From CAIKMD01 sp963803265 (lineage in GTDB: Bacteria > Pseudomonadota > Alphaproteobacteria > ATCC43930 > CGMCC-115725), in NCBI GenBank assembly GCA_963803265.1, contig CAWDLZ010000015.1, positions 261,250 through 325,249 on the forward strand: DNA of 64,000 nucleotides. Direction: 5' to 3'. The notes beneath the pieces are model-generated. The model was not told where the DNA came from. It searched no databases and saw only the letters and a program-made list of their open reading frames with translations. Made by a program: the position numbers and the translations under genes. This document shows positions 20,818 through 28,681 of this stretch, in pieces; within the stretch, counting starts at the first letter, position 1; each line of letters begins with the position of its first letter.

Positions 20818-22108
20818 GCTTCAATGAGGCCGAGGCGCGCGCGCCTCGGATGCCCGCGTTGAGCGCGGTCTGGATGAGGCCCGCAGCGGCCGAGCTTCAA
20901 TGAGGCCGAGGCGCGCGCGCCTCGGATGCTCGGCTTCGCGGAGGGCGATCCCTTCTGAACGATCTTGCTTCAATGAGGCCGAGGCGCGCGCGCCTCGGAT
21001 GCCGCCCGATCATCATGGCGCTGCCCCAGGACTGCCCAGCGCTTCAATGAGGCCGAGGCGCGCGCGCCTCGGATGCTTCGCATCCTCGTCACCCCGATCA
21101 GCCTCAATGACGTGAGCTTCAATGAGGCCGAGGCGCGCGCGCCTCGGATGCTCCACAGATAGCAGGCCGAAGCGAGGCCCAAGATCGTGCTTCAATGAGG
21201 CCGAGGCGCGCGCGCCTCGGATGCGACGGAAGTCAACTTGCTCTCGATCCCGCGCGCCGGCGCTTCAATGAGGCCGAGGCGCGCGCGCCTCGGATGCAGC
21301 CATAGGCGGCCATCCCTGCTCGCAACCTGCTCTCCGCTTCAATGAGGCCGAGGCGCGCGCGCCTCGGATGCGGCGGGTCATAGGGTAGGAGGGAGGACGA
21401 CGGTCGCGCTTCAATGAGGCCGAGGCGCGCGCGCCTCGGATGCTCGGGGTCGGTGCCCCGGGAATCCGGTCCCGGAGGCCGCGCTTCAATGAGGCCGAGG
21501 CGCGCGCGCCTCGGATGCCGGTGTCCATCCCGCCGGCGCCGTTCCCCGCCCCGTTGCTTCAATGAGGCCGAGGCGCGCGCGCCTCGGATGCACGGTGGGC
21601 TCGGTCGGCGCCTACGTCCCATTTCGCAGCTTCAATGAGGCCGAGGCGCGCGCGCCTCGGATGCACCCTCGACACCCATGTCTTCGATGCCTGCATTGCC
21701 GGGCTTCAATGAGGCCGAGGCGCGCGCGCCTCGGATGCATGCTTGGATCGGCCACGACGAGGCCGGGCGCCACATGCTTCAATGAGGCCGAGGCGCGCGC
21801 GCCTCGGATGCCCGGTGCTCGGCACGCCCTCGCTGCAGGACGTCGATCTGCTTCAATGAGGCCGAGGCGCGCGCGCCTCGGATGCGCTGCCCGGCCTGGG
21901 TCGGGACGGTGAAGCCGTCCTTTCTGCTTCAATGAGGCCGAGGCGCGCGCGCCTCGGATGCGACCTCGTCGTGACCGATCCGCCCTACGGCATGGGCTAT
22001 GCTTCAATGAGGCCGAGGCGCGCGCGCCTCGGATGCCGAGCTCACGGGCATGATCAACAAGCTCGACAGCGCGCTTCAATGAGGCCGAGGCGCGCGCGCC
22101 TCGGATGC
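20818..22108 (-). CRISPR. CRISPR array, 18 repeats of 36 bp and 17 spacers of 36-40 bp
   Basis: Repeats start at 20818, 20894, 20967, 21041, 21116, 21189, 21262, 21336, 21408, 21483, 21556, 21629, 21703, 21776, 21850, 21926, 22001 and 22073, and look identical. Repeat bases 13-32 form a perfect palindrome, ccgaggcgcgcgcgcctcgg, a very stable hairpin. Read on the minus strand the repeat ends ATTGAAGC, the usual 8-nt crRNA 5' handle of type I systems, so transcription is probably leftward, away from cas2, in the same direction as the cas genes. The lack of a degenerate terminal repeat suggests a young or active array. Spacer 21962-22000 encodes a DNA-methyltransferase motif. Confidence 0.97.
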
Positions 22109-22379
22109 AGGCACTTTCCATGTTCTTGTGGGTCAAGGCGATTTCGAGACAAGTGCGAGAGGTATGCCACGTTGGCCGGTGACGGCTGTTGCAAAGTCGA
22201 TGATGCGTGATTCACATTGTCAAAGAACGATGGCATATCAGCACCTTATCACGATTCGAGCGGGTCCTGCCAGTTCTGCATCATTGCACCGCTCGAAATG
22301 GCTCGGCAGTTTAAGTCGTAGAGGTCGGGACATCGGACCCTTAGGCGGATGAACAAAGCGCGGCGTCGGATCGGGCGAA
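22109..22379 (-). promoter_or_regulatory. CRISPR leader region
   Basis: The 271 bp between the cas2 stop and the first repeat hold no convincing gene and are less GC-rich than the surroundings. From the inferred direction of transcription this is the leader: it should contain the array promoter and the integration signals used by Cas1-Cas2. The first repeat copied during adaptation would be the one at 22073-22108. Confidence 0.6.
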
Positions 22380-22673
22380 TTATATCACAGTGGCGCGACG
22401 TTCGATTGTCGCGAATGTTTTGCCGATGCTCTCGACTGCCACCGCGGTCTTATCCGCGAGTCCCACGTCGATCAGGAGCACATGATCTTCGCCGGCCTTC
22501 ACCAACTCGCGCAGACGCGTCTCAAGCTCGGCGCGGCGTCGCTGCGAAAGTCGGCACTGGAAGACCGAGAGCTGAATCCACTCGCCATATCCGTTCATCG
22601 TCTTGAATACGCGACGCCATCGCCGATCGTTGCCGATGTCATACGCGACAATATACAGATGGTCGTCGCTCAT
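22380..22673 (-). CDS. cas2: CRISPR adaptation endonuclease Cas2
   Basis: A 97-residue ferredoxin-fold protein starting MSDDHLYIVAYDIGNDRRWRRVFKTMNGYGEWIQLSVFQCRLS; the aspartate after YIVAY, the metal-binding residue of Cas2, is present. It bridges Cas1 dimers in the spacer integrase. It is the last gene of the minus-strand cas operon, 6 bp after the cas4-cas1 stop and upstream of the leader. Confidence 0.95.
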   Translation of the reverse strand: MSDDHLYIVAYDIGNDRRWRRVFKTMNGYGEWIQLSVFQCRLSQRRRAELETRLRELVKAGEDHVLLIDVGLADKTAVAVESIGKTFATIERRATVI

Positions 22674-22679
22674 TCTTTG

Positions 22680-24410
22680 TCATCGCGGCAGGTAATGGGG
22701 ATAATTTGGCAACTCGCCGAGAAGGAATCGAGTCAGCAGCCGCGCCTGTACCAGGATGAGCCGGCGCATGCTCAGTCGATAGCCGAAGACAGGATGCGTC
22801 GTTTCCTGCGAGAGGCGTCGCTCGAATGCTTCGACAAAACGTCGCCGTCCGGCCGTTGTGAGGGCGGTTCCGGTCGTGGCCACGACAAAATCGCCTGGGC
22901 CAACTTCGCCCGTGTTCACGGCGGATAGGACAACGGAATCGGCAATGATCGAACGGAATGGCTCCATAAGATCGAGTGCGAGCGCCGGCCGCCCGTAACG
23001 CGGCGCGTGATAGAAGCCGCGATACGGATCGAGCCCGACCGCAGCCAACGCGATCGTCAGATGGCGGGTCAGCATCGCATAGGCGAGCGACAACATGGCG
23101 TTGACCGGATCGGTCGGCGGGCGCCGGTTTCGCGCGTCGAACCGGAAGGCGGCGAGATCACTGGCAGTTCCGTCGGCGCCCGCAGGGGCCAGCAGGCCGG
23201 CGAAGGCGCGAAAATAGGTCGCTGCCGCATCGCCTTCGACGCCGAGAAGTTCCGGCGTGCCGGCTACGCCATTCGCCGCCTTTCGCGACGCCGAAAGTCG
23301 CTCCAGAACCACCTGCCGCGCGTTTTCCTCGCCTCGCCAATTCCGCCTCAGGATCGTCCGCTGGTTCGTAATCTTGGCGGCCACAAGATCGCGGGAGAAT
23401 CGAAGGCAAAAGGCTTCCTCAAAACTCGCGCGATATTGGGCGGTTCGCACTTCGACGTTGCGATGGCCAACGCCCTGGGCCATCCCTCGAAACCATCCGC
23501 CATAACTATGGAAGAGAACGGGAATTTGCTTTTCCAATAAGGTCGTCAGGGCAGGTGTGGTGATCGCGACATTGCCGAAGAGCGCGACATCCGAAACCTC
23601 GATCAGACGGACCGTCGTCTCGCCCTGCTCTTCGTCCGTGATCTTGAGCGTTTCTCCTTCCTTCGAAATCCTTGCGTGCTGGGATTGGACGATGAGGGGC
23701 AAGGCTTCATCGGCAGGGACCGCAATAGGCCGCGGTGCAAGGGCCGATCCATTGAGCGCGCTCACTTCGTCCGGCAGGCAGATTCCCACCAGCGCACAAC
23801 GGGGGCATTTCGGGCTGTCATGGAGCGGCGGCGGAATCCGCCCTTGCGAGACAAGAAGCCGCAACCCATTGACCGCCGACCGCGCCGCGGCGCGCAAGTC
23901 ATCGTCGAGTACGACGCGCACGCGCTCGCGGCTCTCTGCATAGTAGATAGCGCCTTCCTCCACCTTGTATCCTTGTTCCTCAAGCAAGAGCGCTTGAAGG
24001 CACACCTGTATGCGCTCCGGCTCATAGACGCCTTGCGCGATGTGCGGGCGTTTCCCGCGCTTGTAATCGATCGGCATCACCACGCCATCTTTTGCTTCTG
24101 CCACGTCGATTCTTGCAATGACGCCGAGTGTAGGTGACGAGAGTGTCAGTGATCGGCTGGCGAGCTTAGGCTCGGTCGTTTCGAGCACTTCGGGTGATGG
24201 CAATGGCGCATTTGGGCGATCGACGCGGGTATGAACGCGCTGCCCTTCTACGGTATCGCTGGTTTCCGCCCATTCGGCCTGGGTCCACATAAGGTAGGCA
24301 AGACGGGGGCAATAGGCGAACTCGTTGACCATCCGCGCCGGAATGAGCGGCGTATCCTCCGCGACGGGCGGGGCGGGAAGATCGAAATGAAGTTGCTCCT
24401 CGCTAGGCAT
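22680..24410 (-). CDS. cas4-cas1: Cas4-Cas1 fusion, spacer acquisition nuclease/integrase
   Basis: A 576-residue fusion. Residues about 20-205 are Cas4 (RecB-like nuclease): FAYCPRLAYLMW at the front, the PIDYKRGK catalytic region and C-terminal CPRCALVGIC supply the Fe-S cysteines. From about residue 215 on is Cas1: VSDVALFGNVAITTPALTTLLEKQIPVLFHSYGGWFRG, NAMLSLAYAMLTRHL, then GFYHAPRYGRPALALDLMEPFR with the metal-ligand histidine and acidic residues. The fusion is typical of type I-G (I-U) loci, where Cas4 selects PAM-containing prespacers. Confidence 0.95.
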   Translation of the reverse strand: MPSEEQLHFDLPAPPVAEDTPLIPARMVNEFAYCPRLAYLMWTQAEWAETSDTVEGQRVHTRVDRPNAPLPSPEVLETTEPKLASRSLTLSSPTLGVIARIDVAEAKDGVVMPIDYKRGKRPHIAQGVYEPERIQVCLQALLLEEQGYKVEEGAIYYAESRERVRVVLDDDLRAAARSAVNGLRLLVSQGRIPPPLHDSPKCPRCALVGICLPDEVSALNGSALAPRPIAVPADEALPLIVQSQHARISKEGETLKITDEEQGETTVRLIEVSDVALFGNVAITTPALTTLLEKQIPVLFHSYGGWFRGMAQGVGHRNVEVRTAQYRASFEEAFCLRFSRDLVAAKITNQRTILRRNWRGEENARQVVLERLSASRKAANGVAGTPELLGVEGDAAATYFRAFAGLLAPAGADGTASDLAAFRFDARNRRPPTDPVNAMLSLAYAMLTRHLTIALAAVGLDPYRGFYHAPRYGRPALALDLMEPFRSIIADSVVLSAVNTGEVGPGDFVVATTGTALTTAGRRRFVEAFERRLSQETTHPVFGYRLSMRRLILVQARLLTRFLLGELPNYPHYLPR

Positions 24411-24466
24411 AACAAGCGTACTCCAAGTTGAGCTTCGGACGCTTGGCCTTGGTTCCTTCCGGCTTT

Positions 24467-26683
24467 CTAGCCGTTCACCACCGGGTGCGCTCCGAACAAT
24501 CCACCGCCCATATGGCTATCGCGGCCGAGCATGATCGGTCCTTCGACCGCAACGGCGAAGCGAAGGCGCGCGCGAGCGGTAATACCGCCACCATTCGGGC
24601 CAGCCGTCAGTTCCTGCAACTCAGCTTCAGGCCTCGGCAAGCCTCGGCGCTCGCATTCCGTAGTCACGTCTTGCACGATGGCGCTGGCGAGGTCCTTACC
24701 TCGGCTCGCGTGCCGCGTCGGACAGTATCGGGTATGGCTCTCCCATTCACGGGCCGGGCCAATTAGCGCGCTATCCGTCGAAGATGCGGCGCGCAGGACG
24801 AGGGGGATGACGCCGAGCCTGCCTGCGCGCACCACTTCAAGCGAAGAGACAACGCGATCAAAACAGGCCGGGTCTCCTCGACGAGGTTGCACCGAACGGT
24901 CGCAGGCCCAATGCGCGGCCACGATCAGCCGCTCAATGTATCCATCGCCATCCAGATCGGCACCAGAGAGGAAGACGTGCTCGTGCCGCCCCGAGTTCGC
25001 AGGAGCGCCGCCGGCTTCGTGCCCCGAAAAAAGCCGAGGTACGCTGCCATCGCTGTTCCGCGACAGCGCCATGAGGGCACGTCGAACCGCGCGCAGCAAT
25101 GCGGTCACATCGGTGACCGCGACCCTTGTCTCCGGCGGCACGGAAAAGATCATCACGTCGCGCCAGGCATCTTTGACCGGCGCCATCAGGCCGAGCCCCA
25201 GATAGCGTCCGTCGCCAAGGACAAGGGGGCCGCGCACGGCCTTTGCAAAGGCGAGTTCGACATGCCAGAGCCGTTCCTTTGCAAATCGCGTTTCAGGTGC
25301 GAATGCTTCGGCACGCGCACCCTTCCGCGCAAACGGTTCGCGCTGCACCCGCATAGTCTCCACTTTGGTCGCGATTCCCGCATGGCGGAGAGCCTGGAGA
25401 ACCGCACCGGCAGCCCGGTTCTGTTCTTGCGTGCGCTCGCGTCCACCTTTCTGTTCGTTAGGTTCGCGAATCCGATGAGGGTCGATCCGGCGGCGGGCCG
25501 CCCCTTGCGGCAGGACCGCGGGCGTGACGGTACGCCAGAGGCGCATCCCTTCGGGCTCTTCGATGCCATAGTGGGCAAGCATTGTGCGATCATCGGTGCG
25601 CGTCAGCAGACGCAGGACCTCGCCTGTCTCATAGTCAATGCCAAGATCGATGCCGGAGAAACCCCAGGCTATATCATCCGCGAGAATCGGGCAGTCAGGC
25701 GGAACTTCGATCAGCATGCGCCGGATTGACGGGTCGGTATTCGGGCTGCCGATCGAAGGAAGCGGCACGATCCGTACGCGGGCGGGTTTGTCAGCGTCAG
25801 TCGAATTGCGCCCGGTGAGGACGCGATCGACCGACGCCGCGTTCTCGGGCAGCGCGCTCTTCAGCCGCGCGGCGGCCGCATCGCGCACGCTCTCGACGAG
25901 TTTAACTGTCCGTGTGAACGGCCACGGCGCGAACGGAGCCTCAGCGGTGGTGGCGCGCAAATCGTATACAATTCGTCGCGGTGGGCAGTCGTACGCGAGC
26001 GAGGCAAAGCGGGGCTTCGGCGGCTGAGAGAAGAGCTGCTGACCCTTCTTGCCTGTTCCCAAACTGGTGAACCGTTTCCGGTTTGCGGCGAACCGAGCCT
26101 CAAGGCTCGCCAGCGACCCTTTTTCGGGACAAAGAAGCGCTATGCCCATCCCGCTCTGGGTGGGGCGATACTGAACGCCGCCATGGCATGCGAGGCGTTC
26201 CTCGATTTCGTCTTCAGCCAGAAGCTCGGCCCAGGCCCAAGCCATATCGACCCCTCGCCCGAGCTGGTAAAGCCGACCGGCGATGTTGCAAATAGCTTGC
26301 GCGTGCTTTTCGGCCGCGTCGCCGGGCTCGAAGCTCCAGGCGTAAAGAAACGCGCTTACGGCATCGAACAGGCGCGGCTTGATTATTTTTGGAGCGCGGA
26401 TTTTACCGATTCGGCTTGGGTCGCCGCCGACCGCATCGAGATCGTTGTTCGGAACGTAGTTCCTGAAGCCTTGTCCAATTCGGTCAGCCGGCGCGGCGAT
26501 CACCGGCGCGTGCAGCGTTTCGAGCCAAGTGAGTGCCGCCGTGTCATCTTCCGTCAGCGCGTGACCGCACGCGGCGCCGGCTGTCAGTGCCTGGAACAGC
26601 CGGGCCGGCGAGGGCGGCCAGTCGCCCACGCCATGATAGCGCCCGTCGTGGAATCGGACGGAAAGGACAAGCGCGCGGGGCAT
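24467..26683 (-). CDS. csb2: Csb2, type I-G Cas5-Cas6 fusion (GSU0054 family)
   Basis: A 738-residue RAMP protein of the Dpsyc/GSU0054 family: PRALVLSVRFHDGRYHGVGDWPPSPARLFQALTAGAACG is the diagnostic N-terminus, and the C-terminal half has the Cas6-like glycine-rich loop GPIMLGRDSHMGGGLFG. It is expected both to process pre-crRNA at the repeat hairpin and to cap the crRNA 5' handle in the Cascade complex. It starts 3 bp after the csb1 stop. Length is at the upper end for the family but the frame is intact. Confidence 0.92.
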   Translation of the reverse strand: MPRALVLSVRFHDGRYHGVGDWPPSPARLFQALTAGAACGHALTEDDTAALTWLETLHAPVIAAPADRIGQGFRNYVPNNDLDAVGGDPSRIGKIRAPKIIKPRLFDAVSAFLYAWSFEPGDAAEKHAQAICNIAGRLYQLGRGVDMAWAWAELLAEDEIEERLACHGGVQYRPTQSGMGIALLCPEKGSLASLEARFAANRKRFTSLGTGKKGQQLFSQPPKPRFASLAYDCPPRRIVYDLRATTAEAPFAPWPFTRTVKLVESVRDAAAARLKSALPENAASVDRVLTGRNSTDADKPARVRIVPLPSIGSPNTDPSIRRMLIEVPPDCPILADDIAWGFSGIDLGIDYETGEVLRLLTRTDDRTMLAHYGIEEPEGMRLWRTVTPAVLPQGAARRRIDPHRIREPNEQKGGRERTQEQNRAAGAVLQALRHAGIATKVETMRVQREPFARKGARAEAFAPETRFAKERLWHVELAFAKAVRGPLVLGDGRYLGLGLMAPVKDAWRDVMIFSVPPETRVAVTDVTALLRAVRRALMALSRNSDGSVPRLFSGHEAGGAPANSGRHEHVFLSGADLDGDGYIERLIVAAHWACDRSVQPRRGDPACFDRVVSSLEVVRAGRLGVIPLVLRAASSTDSALIGPAREWESHTRYCPTRHASRGKDLASAIVQDVTTECERRGLPRPEAELQELTAGPNGGGITARARLRFAVAVEGPIMLGRDSHMGGGLFGAHPVVNG

Positions 26684-26686
26684 GAT

Positions 26687-27803
26687 TCAGACGATACTCT
26701 GTGCCTTCTTGCCCATCTTCTTCTTGTCGATTTCTTTCAGATCGGCTTGCGCCAATGTCTTCTTGAATTCGACCCGACGGCTGGGGCTAAGGCCAAACGC
26801 TTTAGTGGCCTTTATCGCGTAGTCCAACGCAACGGCATCCGTAAGTCCAACAGAAATGCGGCTGCCGTCACGTGAGACCGTCATCCATTGGCTGGGCGTC
26901 GTAGGTATCTGCCGTTAGAAGGCACCCTTGACGAAGAAACCCGTCGAGTGGTTCTGCGGCAGCGACAAGAGCGAGGCCGAGCAAATACCGTCGGAGTGCC
27001 GTTGCGTTCTCTCCGTCGAGTCTCCGAAGGGCGACGAGATTTACAGTCACGTGGCGTTCAATTGCGCCCCGAGCGACTACACCACCCAAGGCTTCGCCGG
27101 CTGGAACATGGACGAAGCCCCTCTTGGCCAGCGGGCTTTTAGGATCGCCTTCCTGCTTGGCTTTTTCCTCCTCGCTGAACACGTCAAGCGCTGAGTAATC
27201 GATCGGTGGATTATACTGCGCTGAACGCTTCAGCACGTTGACATCCCAGGCGCGAATCACAGCTTGGATGATCCGCGGCAGCTTTGCTTGTGTGTCGCGT
27301 GAGTCCCAAACGCCGAAGACCAGCGAGGTCGGTGCGAGCTTCGCGAGTGCCGAGGCGTCTCCTGAATCACGGAAAAGCTCAAATGATTTTTTTGCGTCAT
27401 CCTTAAGCTCAGACGAACGAATGATCGCATCGCCGAGCCGGTGTCCCGCATCAAAGATCGAAACGATCTTTTCGTTTCCATAGGCAATATCGATCTGCGG
27501 AACGAGCTTGGCGAGCGGGTTGTCGGGCTGTCCCGGCTTTGCGGCCTTGAAGATCGGCTCCATTCGGTTCGCCTGGGCGCCAACGCTATCGATGACGGCA
27601 ACCTTGGTCCCGTCGGAGAGCGTATCAATGTTATAAATTGGCCCATCATTCGATCTTTCCCCAGCATAGGTCGGCGGGAAGATGACGCCGCCTTCACCCT
27701 CGATGGGCAGAAGCTTCTGTTGTAAGTGAAGCGCGACGGGGCCTTTCGGATCGTCGGCCCAGGAATTGATGATGTCGGATGTCAAAGTGAGTGGAGCGGT
27801 CAT
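26687..27803 (-). CDS. csb1: Csb1, type I-G Cas7 backbone protein (GSU0053 family; one frame break)
   Basis: The repeating crRNA-binding backbone subunit. ATG at 27803 (GGAGA ribosome-binding site, ATGA overlap with the csb3 stop) begins MTAPLTLTSDIINSWADDPKGPVALHLQQKLLPIEG; VIFPPTYAG, IDSVGAQANRMEPIF and FGVWDSRDTQAKLPRII are family signatures. The frame ends after AQPMDDGLT, but one base earlier the continuation reads TVSRDGSRISVGLTDAVALDYAI and runs to 26687, so the break near 26888 splits off the last ~65 residues. The total is 3n+1, as in the other broken genes. If real, it would probably disable interference. Confidence 0.88.
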
Positions 27804-28681
27804 AGACGTGTCTCCTCGGTGACGTCTGCGATGCAGCGTGCTTGGTTCTCCTGTCCTGGCCAACCAAGGCGCATCTGAAAGATGCGCTGTGAGAACGGTA
27901 GCTTCGCGCCTCCAAGAGCGGCGCGAAGAAAAATGGGACTGAAGAAGGCTTCCGTTGGTGAGGCTCCGATCGTGCCATACCGATAGTGGAGTTTGTCGAG
28001 CCGCTCGGGCCGGGCGTTCCCAAGACCAATGGCAGCGAGTATCTCGACCAATGGAAATCCGATCATTGTCAATTCGGCGTGGTCGTTCGGTGAAAATCCG
28101 ATATCCATCGGAATGTAGTCACGGCGCCAATCAAAGCGAAAACTGCTGCTCTGAGGCACGGAAAGCGAGAACGGATCATTGACCGCGGTGATCATGCGAT
28201 CGCGAGCAAGATCGAGTGCATCCCGCACCAGCGCCGCTCCAGGGTAACCTCCCGAACCAGCCCAGAACTTGACGGCATCGCGGCCAGTTTGGCGCGCTTC
28301 TCCCCAATGATCGATGATAATAGGTGGCTCGTTCGCCACTTCCAGCAAAGCAGGAAGAGTGGCAGGACTTGACGGATCGGGGAATGGAAAATGACCCTCC
28401 TCTTGGAGGGATACCGTTGGTACGTGCCATTTCTCAGTAGATTGATCCGAATGGATTGGGGCGATAGATTTCACTTTCGCTGTCGCCAAGAATTTCAACA
28501 CCACCGCGACGGGGTTTTCCCTGTTCGCCACCCGCAGACGAAATCTCACATCCGCTTCGTCGCTCCAGTCGAAGCCACCCTCGGCGTCTCCCAACAGCAC
28601 ATCGGCAGCTTCAAGAAAGCCGAGGCAGGCAAAGACCTGGCCAGGATTGAAGAGATCGACGGGGATCGAGGCTTCGGCCAT
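27800..28681 (-). CDS. csb3: Csb3, type I-G Cas8-like subunit (GSU0052 family)
   Basis: A 293-residue protein starting MAEASIPVDLFNPGQVFACLGFLEAADVLLG, the opening of the Csb3/GSU0052 family from the Geobacter locus. Gene order cas3-csb3-csb1-csb2-cas4/1-cas2 matches that reference locus. It probably serves as the small Cas8 equivalent that recognises PAM and recruits Cas3. ATG at 28681 overlaps the cas3 stop and its own stop overlaps the csb1 start, so the three are translationally coupled. Confidence 0.87.
   Translation of the reverse strand: MAEASIPVDLFNPGQVFACLGFLEAADVLLGDAEGGFDWSDEADVRFRLRVANRENPVAVVLKFLATAKVKSIAPIHSDQSTEKWHVPTVSLQEEGHFPFPDPSSPATLPALLEVANEPPIIIDHWGEARQTGRDAVKFWAGSGGYPGAALVRDALDLARDRMITAVNDPFSLSVPQSSSFRFDWRRDYIPMDIGFSPNDHAELTMIGFPLVEILAAIGLGNARPERLDKLHYRYGTIGASPTEAFFSPIFLRAALGGAKLPFSQRIFQMRLGWPGQENQARCIADVTEETRL

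Noticed and set aside
20900..22210. Repetitive peptides on both strands (units like MRPRRARLGC and IRGARASASLK)
   Set aside because: These are translations of the CRISPR repeats; the period and identical repeats define an array, not a protein.
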